Origin: Bacteroidetes bacterium UBA1935
GTDB lineage: Bacteria > Bacteroidota > Bacteroidia > Chitinophagales > Chitinophagaceae
Assembly: GCA_002337045.1 (NCBI GenBank)
Contig: DDFF01000008.1
Coordinates: 310,001 to 374,000 of the forward strand
DNA length: 64,000 bases
Direction of reading: 5' to 3'
The translations under genes and the position numbers were made by a program. The notes under the pieces were generated by a model, which did no database searches, had not been told where the DNA came from, and was given only the letters and a program-made list of their open reading frames with translations. The first letter of the stretch is position 1. Each line of letters begins with the position of its first letter. Of the stretch, positions 24,653 to 32,638 are shown one piece after another.

Positions 24653-25528
24653 TTAAATATGTTGTTTCGCTGCTTCCAGTGTGTTTTTCATCAGGCCGCA
24701 AATGGTCATTAAGCCTACACCGCCAGGTACAGGTGTTATATAGCTGCATTTTGGTGCCACGTTGTCAAAGTCAACATCACCTACCAGACGAGAACCGCTT
24801 TTCTTCGTAGCATCGTCAATGCGGTTGATACCTACATCCAGTACAATTGCACCTTCTTTCACCATATCTGCCGTTACATATCGCGGACGGCCAATAGCTG
24901 CCACTATTATATCTGCCTGCAGGCAAATTTCTTTCAGGTTCTTTGTTTTGCTGTGGCAGATGGTAACCGTTGCATTGCCCGGGTTGGCATTGCGGCTCAT
25001 CAGCACACTCATTGGCGTACCAACAATATTGCTACGGCCTATCACCACACAGTGCATGCCGGACGTGTTGATGCCATAATGTTCCAGCATCAGCAGCATA
25101 CCGTATGGTGTGGCAGGCAGGTAGCTTGGTTGTCCCAGCACCATCTTGCCTTGCGATACAGGGTGGAAGCCATCCACATCTTTGCCCGCCTCTATGGTAT
25201 TGATTACCGCGTCGTCGCTAATGTGCTTTGGCAATGGCAACTGCACCAGTATGCCATCTATGCGGTTGTCGCTATTCAGTTTTTTAATTTCCTCGAGCAG
25301 GGCTGCTTCCGATATGCTTTCATCAAAACGGAGCAGGGTAGAGCCAAAGCCCAGTTCCTCGCATGTACGCACTTTAGAACCTACATAGGCTTCGCTGGCA
25401 GGATTGTTGCCTACCAGTATGGCTGCCAGGTGTGGCACTTTGCCTGTTTGGGCCTTCAGTTCTTCGGTTTCTTGTTTAATCTGCGCTTTGATATGGGCGG
25501 ATACCGCTTTGCCGTCGAGTAATTGCAT
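24653..25528 (-). CDS. folD: Bifunctional methylenetetrahydrofolate dehydrogenase/cyclohydrolase
   Basis: FolD interconverts methylene-, methenyl- and formyl-THF using NADP. The 291-residue protein has the catalytic Lys motif YVGSKVRTCEELG (about residues 52-64), the substrate motif VQLPLPKHI, KDVDGFHP, and the Rossmann motif GRSNIVGTP (about 165-173). It also has the C-terminal PVPGGVGLMT signature. It heads the folD-queE-uppP operon. The box ending 4 nt before its ATG predicts a leaderless message. Confidence 0.97.
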   Translation of the reverse strand: MQLLDGKAVSAHIKAQIKQETEELKAQTGKVPHLAAILVGNNPASEAYVGSKVRTCEELGFGSTLLRFDESISEAALLEEIKKLNSDNRIDGILVQLPLPKHISDDAVINTIEAGKDVDGFHPVSQGKMVLGQPSYLPATPYGMLLMLEHYGINTSGMHCVVIGRSNIVGTPMSVLMSRNANPGNATVTICHSKTKNLKEICLQADIIVAAIGRPRYVTADMVKEGAIVLDVGINRIDDATKKSGSRLVGDVDFDNVAPKCSYITPVPGGVGLMTICGLMKNTLEAAKQHI

Positions 25529-25532
25529 GGCG

Positions 25533-25540
25533 CAAAGATA
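25533..25540 (-). promoter_or_regulatory. -7 box TATCTTTG of folD
   Basis: The minus strand reads TATCTTTG exactly 4 nt before the folD ATG, predicting a leaderless transcript. It lies 11 bp from the oppositely oriented nif3 box. Confidence 0.6.
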
Positions 25541-25551
25541 AGCCTTATGTG

Positions 25552-25559
25552 TAGTTTTG
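25552..25559 (+). promoter_or_regulatory. -7 box TAGTTTTG of the nif3-like gene
   Basis: This matches TAnnTTTG 24 nt upstream of the ATG at 25584. It and the folD box overlap within a 55-bp divergent region. Confidence 0.55.
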
Positions 25560-25583
25560 TGCTAAAGGCTATATTTACGGTAT

Positions 25584-26687
25584 ATGATTTTTGTAAAAGA
25601 CATCATGGCAGCCATAGAAGCGTATGCTCCTGTGGCATATCAGGAGGGGTATGATAACAGTGGATTGCAGGTGGGCGATACCAATGCAGCCGTTACGGGC
25701 GTGCTATTGACGCTGGACGTGACCGAGGCTGTGCTCGATGAGGCTATTGAGCGGGGTGCTAATATGGTAGTGGCGCATCACCCTGTAATATTTTCGGGGC
25801 TAAAGCGCATCACGGGGCGAAACTATGTAGAGCGCATTGTACACAAAGCAATCAAAAACGATATACATATCTATGCAGCGCACACCAATCTGGATAATGT
25901 GCGGGCAGGCGTAAATGCCAAAATAGCTGAGAAGCTGGGGCTGGTTGATACCGAAATACTCTCAGTAATGAGCGGTACACTGCGCAAACTGAATACATAT
26001 GTACCCGTTGCCGACCTTGATAAGGTACGTGATGCTCTTTTTGCAGCAGGCGCGGGCCAGATAGGTAAATACAGCGAATGCAGCTTTGGTACAGAGGGCA
26101 AAGGCACTTTCCGCGCGGCGGCAGACGCCAACCCTGTAGTAGGGGTGGCAGGAGGTGCCAGAGAAGTAGCCAACGAGGTGAAACTGGAAGTGCTGCTGGA
26201 AAAACATAACGAGGGCAGGGTGCTGAAGGCACTTTTTGAGGCGCATCCGTATGAAGAAGTGGCATATGAGGTAGTGGCGCTGGAGAACAAAAACCAGCAA
26301 TTAGGGGCAGGAATGGTAGGTTTTTTGCCAAAACCGATGCCTGAAAGCGAGTTTTTAGGCTTTTTGAAGGAAAAAATGCAGGTTGGTTGTATCCGCCATA
26401 CAGCGCTGATAGGTACAGATATAAAGAAAGTGGCAATATGTGGTGGCTCGGGTAGCTTCCTGCTGAAGGACGCTATAGGTGCGGGGGCAGATGTTTTTGT
26501 AACGGGCGACTTTAAATACCACCAGTTTTTTGATGCCGAGGGCAGGATAGTAATAGCCGATATAGGGCATTATGAAAGCGAACAATACACGGTAGAAATA
26601 TTTGCCGATATAATTAATAGAAAATTTCCTAATTTTGCCGTCCTTGTATCAATTACTAATACAAATCCGGTAAAATATTATTGCTGA
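25584..26687 (+). CDS. Nif3-like dinuclear metal-centre protein
   Basis: This 367-residue member of the NIF3/YqfO/YbgI family (sometimes annotated as a GTP cyclohydrolase I type 2 homologue) has metal ligands in MVVAHHPVIFSGL (about residues 63-75), HTNLDN, and the C-terminal DIGHYESEQ. Between the two halves lies the PII/CutA-like insert (about 130-230) found in YqfO-type proteins. Biochemical function is unsettled. Its stop overlaps the start of the zinc-ribbon gene (TGATG), so the two are co-translated. Confidence 0.92.
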   Translation: MIFVKDIMAAIEAYAPVAYQEGYDNSGLQVGDTNAAVTGVLLTLDVTEAVLDEAIERGANMVVAHHPVIFSGLKRITGRNYVERIVHKAIKNDIHIYAAHTNLDNVRAGVNAKIAEKLGLVDTEILSVMSGTLRKLNTYVPVADLDKVRDALFAAGAGQIGKYSECSFGTEGKGTFRAAADANPVVGVAGGAREVANEVKLEVLLEKHNEGRVLKALFEAHPYEEVAYEVVALENKNQQLGAGMVGFLPKPMPESEFLGFLKEKMQVGCIRHTALIGTDIKKVAICGGSGSFLLKDAIGAGADVFVTGDFKYHQFFDAEGRIVIADIGHYESEQYTVEIFADIINRKFPNFAVLVSITNTNPVKYYC

Positions 26688-27442
26688 TGGCTACTGTTAA
26701 AGACTTTTCGGTTGAAGAAAAACTCATCGCCGTTCTTACCCTGCAAAAGATTGATTCTAAAATAGATGAAATCAAAACGCTGAAAGGTGAACTGCCGATG
26801 GAAGTGAAAGACCTGGAAGATGAGATTGAAGGATTGCAGAAACGCGTACAAAACATTGATGCTGAGATAGCAAGCATCAACGAATTTATCGATCAGAAAA
26901 CTGAAGGTAAGAAAGAAGCGCTGGCGCTGATAAAGAAGTACGAAAAGCAACAGGACAACGTAAAAAACAATCGTGAGTTCGAAGCTATTAATAAAGAAAT
27001 GGAGCTGCAGGAGCTGGAAGTGAAGCTGAACGAGAAGCACATTAAAGACGCTAACTTCGAACTGAAAGACCGCGCTGTTGCCCGCCAACGTACGGAAGAT
27101 AAAATCAGGGACGTAGAAGACGTACTGAAAGGCAAAAAGAAAGAGCTGGAAAAAATCATCGGTGAAACGGAGAAAGAAGAAGCTGTACTGGCTGAAAAAT
27201 CGAACGCTGCAAGAGAGAAAGTAGACGCACGTCTGCTGTCTGCTTACGAGCGCATCCGTAGCAGCTACAGGAATGGTCTGGCAGTAGTGCCTATCCATCG
27301 CGATTCTTGTGGTGGTTGCTTCAACGTTATCCCGCCGCAACGCCAAAGCGAAATCCGCCAGCACAAAAAGATCATCGTGTGTGAACACTGTGGCCGTGTA
27401 CTGGTTGATGTTGACCTGAACGATAAAGTAGAAATAAAATAA
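26687..27442 (+). CDS. Coiled-coil protein with C4 zinc ribbon
   Basis: The roughly 251-residue protein consists of long charged helices predicted to form an antiparallel coiled coil (about residues 20-185). A C-terminal zinc ribbon follows, with CGGC and CEHC pairs (in RDSCGGCFNV and IIVCEHCGRVL). This matches the DUF164/zf-RING_7 family, which commonly sits next to nif3-like genes. Function is unknown; related proteins are thought to bind nucleic acid. The ATG at 26687 overlaps the nif3 stop. Confidence 0.88.
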   Translation: MATVKDFSVEEKLIAVLTLQKIDSKIDEIKTLKGELPMEVKDLEDEIEGLQKRVQNIDAEIASINEFIDQKTEGKKEALALIKKYEKQQDNVKNNREFEAINKEMELQELEVKLNEKHIKDANFELKDRAVARQRTEDKIRDVEDVLKGKKKELEKIIGETEKEEAVLAEKSNAAREKVDARLLSAYERIRSSYRNGLAVVPIHRDSCGGCFNVIPPQRQSEIRQHKKIIVCEHCGRVLVDVDLNDKVEIK

Positions 27443-27462
27443 TATTTATATAATGTATTGAT

Positions 27463-27495
27463 GAAAGGGGCTTATTTAAGCCCCTTTCTCTTTTT
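27463..27495 (+). terminator. Intrinsic terminator after the zinc-ribbon gene
   Basis: GAAAGGGGCTTA and TAAGCCCCTTTC form a long stem followed by a T-rich run (CTCTTTTT). Confidence 0.85.
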
Positions 27496-27547
27496 AAGTT
27501 TTACCAAATCTGTAAGCTTTACATTCGTTCCGATGTGATTTTTGCCG

Positions 27548-27555
27548 TACTTTTG
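27548..27555 (+). promoter_or_regulatory. -7 box TACTTTTG of etfBA
   Basis: This matches TAnnTTTG 58 nt upstream of etfB, just after the previous operon's terminator. Confidence 0.55.
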
Positions 27556-27613
27556 CCAACCATTCGGGCTACATATTTGTAGTTTGTATTAGTATATCAA
27601 ATCTCGAAATCTG

Positions 27614-28357
27614 ATGAAGATATTAGTTTGTATAAGCCAGGTGCCTGACACAACTACCAAAATCGCTTTCAGCGACAACAACACGCAATTTAACACAGCA
27701 GGTGTAACACTTATCATCAACCCGTATGATGAATGGTATGCACTGGTGCGCGCGCTGGAACTGAAAGAAGCAGGCATTGCAACGGCTGTAAATCTGGTGA
27801 CTGTTGGTAAGGCAGATGCCGAACCCGTTATCCGCAAAGCATTGGCACTGGGTGGCGATGAAGCTATCCGTATAGACACAGACAGCAACGACCCTTATGT
27901 GGTAGCTGCGCAAATAGCTGAATATGCTAAGAGCGAAGGTTATGACATGGTACTGTGCGGTAAAGAATCTATCGACTATAACAATGGTGTGATGGGTGCT
28001 ATGCTGGCAGAATTGCTGGATATGAACTACATAGGCTTTGCATCTGCACTGGAAGTAGCAGGTGGCGTAGCAACAGTGAAACGCGAAATAGAAGGTGGCG
28101 AAGAAACAGATACTTGCTCATTGCCACTGGTTGTTTCTTGCCAGAAGGGTATGGCAGAAGCGCGTATACCAAACATGCGCGGTATCATGGCTGCACGTAC
28201 CAAGCCGCTTAAAGTAGTTGCACCTGCAGCTATCGATGCGCTTACTACTATCGCTTCTTACGATTTGCCACCGGCAAAAACAGGCGTAAAGATGATAGAC
28301 GAAAACAACATGGACGAACTGGTTGCATTGTTGCACAACGAAGCAAAAGTTATCTGA
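27614..28357 (+). CDS. etfB: Electron transfer flavoprotein subunit beta
   Basis: ETF carries electrons from acyl-CoA dehydrogenases to the ETF:quinone oxidoreductase. The beta subunit (247 residues) binds AMP structurally and supports FAD binding by the alpha subunit. It starts MKILVCISQVPDT and contains INPYDEWALVRALELKE-like sequence (here with EWYALVRALEL), LCGKESIDYNNG, and ANIPNMRGIMAAR-like sequence (here IPNMRGIMAARTKPL). etfA follows 82 nt downstream. Confidence 0.96.
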   Translation: MKILVCISQVPDTTTKIAFSDNNTQFNTAGVTLIINPYDEWYALVRALELKEAGIATAVNLVTVGKADAEPVIRKALALGGDEAIRIDTDSNDPYVVAAQIAEYAKSEGYDMVLCGKESIDYNNGVMGAMLAELLDMNYIGFASALEVAGGVATVKREIEGGEETDTCSLPLVVSCQKGMAEARIPNMRGIMAARTKPLKVVAPAAIDALTTIASYDLPPAKTGVKMIDENNMDELVALLHNEAKVI

Positions 28358-28439
28358 TTTGTTCAGTAGATAGTCGTAAGCATAAAATAGAAAGTAAATA
28401 TTAATCATATCCGGTTCATCCCGGCTCAAATAATTAAGT

Positions 28440-29417
28440 ATGTCGATTTTAGTATTAGCAGAAAACGCACAGGGTTCTTTCAAAAAGAAAACCTTTGAAG
28501 CGGTTCAATACGCTGCCGAACTGGCACAGAAAATGGGCACCACTGTTACTGCGGTAGCACTGGGTAATGTAAACGATGCTGCTATGCAGGAACTGGGCCA
28601 GTATGGCGCTACCAAAGTATTGCACGTAGCAGATGCACGCCTCGATAACCTGAATGCACGTGCCTATACAAAAGCACTGGCTACTGCTGCCGAAAAAGAA
28701 GGCGCAAAAGTTATCGTTTGCCTGCACGATGTAACGGGTAAAGCGGTTGCTCCTCGCATGTCTGCACGCCTGAAGGCGGGTATGGTAGCCGGTGCAGTAT
28801 CGCAGCCTGATACAAGCAATGGCTTCATCGTTAAGAAAACTGTATTCTCGGGTAAAGCATTCGCTTTTGTGAATATCACTACCGATGTTAAAATCATCAA
28901 CCTGATGCCTAACACTTTTGCAGTGAAGAAAGGCGAAGGCAGCGCAGCAGTTGAAAAACTGGATGTAGCTTTTGATGATAAAGACTTCGGCATCACAGTA
29001 AAAGAAGTAAGCAAAGTAACAGGCGCAGTACCACTGAGCGAAGCTGAACTGGTAGTAAGCGGTGGCCGTGGTATGAAAGGTCCTGAAAACTGGCATATAC
29101 TGGAAACCCTGGCAACAGAACTGGGTGCAGCTACAGCTTGTAGCCGTCCTGTGGCAGATTCTCACTGGCGTCCTCACCACGAGCACGTAGGCCAGACAGG
29201 TGGTACCATCCGCCCTAACCTGTATATTGCTGCGGGTATCAGCGGTGCTATCCAACACCTGGCAGGTGTTAACAGCTCTAAGACTATTGTTGTTATCAAC
29301 AAAGACCCTGAAGCTCCGTTCTTCAAAGCGGCAGACTATGGTGTACTGGGCGATGTAATGGATGTACTGCCTCGCCTGACAGAAGCAGTTAAAAAATGGA
29401 AAGCTAGCCAAAGCTAA
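28440..29417 (+). CDS. etfA: Electron transfer flavoprotein subunit alpha
   Basis: The alpha subunit (325 residues) binds FAD and completes the ETF heterodimer. The C-terminal FAD domain shows VVSGGRGMKGPENW (about residues 204-217), ACSRPVADSHW, HVGQTGGTIRP, GISGAIQHLAG and INKDPEAPFF. The N-terminal domain lacks Fe-S cysteines, so this is a classical, non-bifurcating-looking ETF. A terminator follows. Confidence 0.97.
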   Translation: MSILVLAENAQGSFKKKTFEAVQYAAELAQKMGTTVTAVALGNVNDAAMQELGQYGATKVLHVADARLDNLNARAYTKALATAAEKEGAKVIVCLHDVTGKAVAPRMSARLKAGMVAGAVSQPDTSNGFIVKKTVFSGKAFAFVNITTDVKIINLMPNTFAVKKGEGSAAVEKLDVAFDDKDFGITVKEVSKVTGAVPLSEAELVVSGGRGMKGPENWHILETLATELGAATACSRPVADSHWRPHHEHVGQTGGTIRPNLYIAAGISGAIQHLAGVNSSKTIVVINKDPEAPFFKAADYGVLGDVMDVLPRLTEAVKKWKASQS

Positions 29418-29444
29418 TTGAGTAAAGGCTTTAATGATATAATG

Positions 29445-29477
29445 AAGGGTAGCAATTTGCTACCCTTTGTTGTTTTT
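29445..29477 (+). terminator. Intrinsic terminator after etfA
   Basis: AAGGGTAGCAA and TTGCTACCCTT pair almost without a loop and are followed by a T-rich stretch. Confidence 0.82.
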
Positions 29478-29491
29478 GGCTACATTTAATT

Positions 29492-29797
29492 ATGGTTATC
29501 GAAAAGAAGTTTTGCAAAAAGTGCAATACTGAAAAAGATGCTACATACTACAATACTAATCAGGATGCACCAGTAGCTACCTTTTTCTTTGTGCGTTCAT
29601 CTTTTGGGTCTATCAGAATATCAAAATTACTGGTGGTTTTGGGCATTCGTCAGATGGTTGAATTTGCTTATAGATGTGAAACCTGCTATAGCGTTACAGC
29701 AAGATGTCCTCATTGTGATAGCTATAACCAATACAACTACGAAGAGTATCAAAAGTGTGAAAAGTGTAAGAAGGATTACTATAATTTCTGTAGCTGA
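29492..29797 (+). CDS. Unrecognised Cys-rich (zinc-ribbon-like) small protein
   Basis: I do not recognise this 101-residue protein. It has CKKC near the N-terminus and CETC, CPHC and CEKC in the second half, consistent with two zinc-binding sites. Between them is a hydrophobic stretch (ISKLLVVLGIRQMVEF). The pattern recalls zinc-ribbon proteins of the zf-LITAF or rubredoxin-like kind, but no family is assigned. The DNA is more AT-rich than the flanking housekeeping genes, and 240 bp of AT-rich intergenic sequence follows. It may have arrived by transfer. Confidence 0.6.
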   Translation: MVIEKKFCKKCNTEKDATYYNTNQDAPVATFFFVRSSFGSIRISKLLVVLGIRQMVEFAYRCETCYSVTARCPHCDSYNQYNYEEYQKCEKCKKDYYNFCS

Positions 29798-30039
29798 TTA
29801 TAGTATGGTATGATTAGGAATCTTATACCACCCTCGCAATCTTGGAAATATTATCCTGTTTTTACGTCGTTATCCGATGCTTTTATCAACCATCAAGATT
29901 CCCTGTTCTTGTGTCTATAGCTAGATAGTATATTATACATAAACTCAGCGTTTATGTGTGTATGAATAAAAAATCTACAAAATAATGTGTTGACATATAG
30001 TATTTTGTATCGCCGTTTCCCCCTTTTTAAGACGGTAAT

Positions 30040-31185
30040 ATGCTAAACGAACAACCACTAAAAATAAATTGGCGCATCATTAATGCGCTGAGAGGTTTTG
30101 CTGCACTTGGTGTTGTTGTAAACCATGCGCGTGGTTTGCTTTTCTCTGACGATGTGCAGTATGCTACACATGTGCACGCTAAACAAAGCTGGCAGATATG
30201 GGAGTGGGTATTGATGTTGGCTACCCAGTTTGCAACGCTTGGTTCTGAGTTTGTGATACTGTTTTTCGTCTTGTCCGGCTTTTCTATAGCACATAGCTTA
30301 TCTGCCAATGTAGATACTGCAGGGTTTTATAAACGCAGGCTGGTACGCCTTTATCCTACTTATCTGATAGGGTTGTTGTGGGCATTGGTGGTGTTTGGGT
30401 TGATACGGTTTTTCTGCCCCGATGTATTCTTTAACAACGTAGATGGCAATCCGCCTGTGCAGGAATATTACCACAGGTTTATTTCGCTGAAAAATCTATT
30501 GTTGTCTGCCGTTTACATTCATGAACAAAACTACCTGACACACCAATACTGGTCGCTGCCCCTGGAAGTATTGTTTTATCTCGCTGCGCCATTTATCATC
30601 AGGAAAATGAAGGTATGGGGCATCATTACATTGCTGATATACACCGCATTTCTGCTTTATGACGGGATAGTGTACAGAGACCCTGATGACAGCAATGTGT
30701 TTCTGCAATTGTTTGCAGATTACGGCGTATACTTTTTGTTAGGTGTGCTGTTCTATAAGTATCGCGATATGCTTGTAAAGTCCTTCCCGATGGGCAAGGC
30801 AGCATGGATAGTTTTTGCATTCATTTTCTTCCTGTTATTGGTACTTGTGAAAGGGTATGCATTTCATGAAGAAACCAACAAAGTGACCGGCACCATGACA
30901 GCTGTATTTGCCTACTGGCTACTGTTTGGTGCTATGCGGCACAATTTTGTTGTAGGCTGGCTCAATAATATCGGGCATTACAGTTACACATTGTATGTAA
31001 CACACATAGCAACAATTTTCTGCATCAAAATACTCACCTGCCATTTCGGTATGGGTTTTTATCTGATTGATAATCTCTTTGTGTGGTATACAGGCATATT
31101 GCTTTCATTAGTAGTAGCATATGGGCTTTATTTTCTGGCAGAAAGTCCTAGTATAAAACTGCTTGAAAAGATGCGTAATAAATGA
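30040..31185 (+). CDS. Acyltransferase family 3 (OafA/YrhL-like) membrane protein
   Basis: This 381-residue integral membrane protein has about ten hydrophobic segments. The N-terminal signature is INALRGFAALGVVVNHARG, in which the conserved Arg and His of acyltransferase-3 enzymes are present. FVLSGFSIAHSL and YKRRLVRLYPTYLIGL follow, as in the family. Such enzymes O-acylate surface polysaccharides, peptidoglycan or lipids; the acceptor is unknown. The exonuclease/GIY-YIG gene follows 30 nt downstream. Confidence 0.9.
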   Translation: MLNEQPLKINWRIINALRGFAALGVVVNHARGLLFSDDVQYATHVHAKQSWQIWEWVLMLATQFATLGSEFVILFFVLSGFSIAHSLSANVDTAGFYKRRLVRLYPTYLIGLLWALVVFGLIRFFCPDVFFNNVDGNPPVQEYYHRFISLKNLLLSAVYIHEQNYLTHQYWSLPLEVLFYLAAPFIIRKMKVWGIITLLIYTAFLLYDGIVYRDPDDSNVFLQLFADYGVYFLLGVLFYKYRDMLVKSFPMGKAAWIVFAFIFFLLLVLVKGYAFHEETNKVTGTMTAVFAYWLLFGAMRHNFVVGWLNNIGHYSYTLYVTHIATIFCIKILTCHFGMGFYLIDNLFVWYTGILLSLVVAYGLYFLAESPSIKLLEKMRNK

Positions 31186-31215
31186 AAGGCATTTTCGCCT
31201 TATCTTTAACATGCA

Positions 31216-32619
31216 ATGCTGTATGCGATAGTAGATATTGAAACGACGGGGAGTTATGCCGCAGGAAACGGTATTACGGAAATAGCCATTGTAGTGCACG
31301 ACGGTAAGCAGGTAGTAGATTTTTACGAAACGCTCATCAATCCCAATGCACAGATTCCTTACTTTATTCAAAAGCTTACGGGTATTACCAATAGCATGGT
31401 AGAAAATGCACCACGCTTCAGCGAGGTAGCAGCACGTGTGCACGAATTGCTGAAGGATAAAGTATTTGTTGCCCACAACGTCAATTTCGATTACTCTTTT
31501 GTAAAGCATCATCTGGAAGCCAGTGGGTATGAACTGGGTGTAAAGAAACTGTGTACCGTACGCATGGCAAGGAAGATATTGCCCGGTAAAACAAGCTATA
31601 GCCTCGGTAAGCTTTGCGTGCAGTTGGGTATCAATCATGCTAATCATCACCGTGCAGGTGGTGATGCTATGGCAACGGCAGATTTGTTTGCCATGCTGGT
31701 AGCAAACGATGCCGAGGGTGTTATAAATACCATGCTGAAAGGCCGCAACCGCGAACAGTATTTACCACCGCATGTACCTGTAGAGCAGGTAGACAGCCTG
31801 CCGCCTGTGCCCGGCGTTTACTACTTCTACAATATTGGTGGCAAGGTGATATATGTGGGCAAGGCAAAGAACCTGAAGCGCAGGGTAAAAAGCCATTTCA
31901 GCAATAATAAAACAGGCAAACAGAAGCAGGATTTTCTGCGCGATATACACCGCATCAGCTATAAAGAATGTGCTACCGATTTGATGGCACATATACTTGA
32001 AAGTACAGAGATACGCAGGCTATGGCCTATGTATAATCGCAGCCAAAGGGGCTACCTGCCAAAGTTTGGATTGTTTGTGTACGAAGACCAAAAGGGTTAC
32101 AAGCGTATAGCCATCGAAAAGAATAAACAGGTATTGAAACCCGTGCATACTTTCAACACACTGATAGAGGGGCACAACAGAATACGCGAGATGATTGCAG
32201 AGTTTGGGCTGTGCGCGCGCCTGTGCAACCTTGCCAAGAATGCAGACTGCACCAATGGTGTGTTTGCAGATAGCTGTACTGGTGTGTGCGGTGCTACCAT
32301 GAAAACGAAAAGGTATAACCGCAAAGTAGATGATGCCGTAAAATGGCTGCACAAAACATTGCCGACATTTGCATTAGTAGATAAAGGTATTAATGATGAT
32401 GAGCAGAGTTGCATCTTCATCAACAAAGGGTCATTCTATGGTATGGGTTATCTGCACGATGGTGTGATGCCCGATAATATTCTGGAGCTACAGGAAAAGC
32501 TGGAACCGATGCCAGATAATGATTACATCCGCAATATTGTGTACAAGCACGCAGCAAAAAATCCTGATAAATGTATCAGCTTCTCTAAGTTTGAACTGAT
32601 GCTGCCTGAAGTGCGATAA
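31216..32619 (+). CDS. DEDDh exonuclease fused to GIY-YIG (UvrC/Cho-like) nuclease
   Basis: The 467-residue protein combines two nuclease modules. The N-terminal DnaQ-like exonuclease has YAIVDIETTG (Exo I), AHNVNFDYSF (Exo II) and HHRAGGDAMAT (Exo IIIe, with the His) within about residues 1-170. The GIY-YIG domain (about 195-275) has VPGVYYFYN, VIYVGKAKNLKRRV and a Glu in the following helix. Further on, cysteines in LCARLCNLAKNADC and SCTGVCG mirror the Cys cluster of UvrC. It is likely a DNA repair or processing nuclease; the exact incision activity is unknown. Confidence 0.9.
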   Translation: MLYAIVDIETTGSYAAGNGITEIAIVVHDGKQVVDFYETLINPNAQIPYFIQKLTGITNSMVENAPRFSEVAARVHELLKDKVFVAHNVNFDYSFVKHHLEASGYELGVKKLCTVRMARKILPGKTSYSLGKLCVQLGINHANHHRAGGDAMATADLFAMLVANDAEGVINTMLKGRNREQYLPPHVPVEQVDSLPPVPGVYYFYNIGGKVIYVGKAKNLKRRVKSHFSNNKTGKQKQDFLRDIHRISYKECATDLMAHILESTEIRRLWPMYNRSQRGYLPKFGLFVYEDQKGYKRIAIEKNKQVLKPVHTFNTLIEGHNRIREMIAEFGLCARLCNLAKNADCTNGVFADSCTGVCGATMKTKRYNRKVDDAVKWLHKTLPTFALVDKGINDDEQSCIFINKGSFYGMGYLHDGVMPDNILELQEKLEPMPDNDYIRNIVYKHAAKNPDKCISFSKFELMLPEVR

Positions 32620-32638
32620 GCTGATTTTTCCGAAACTA

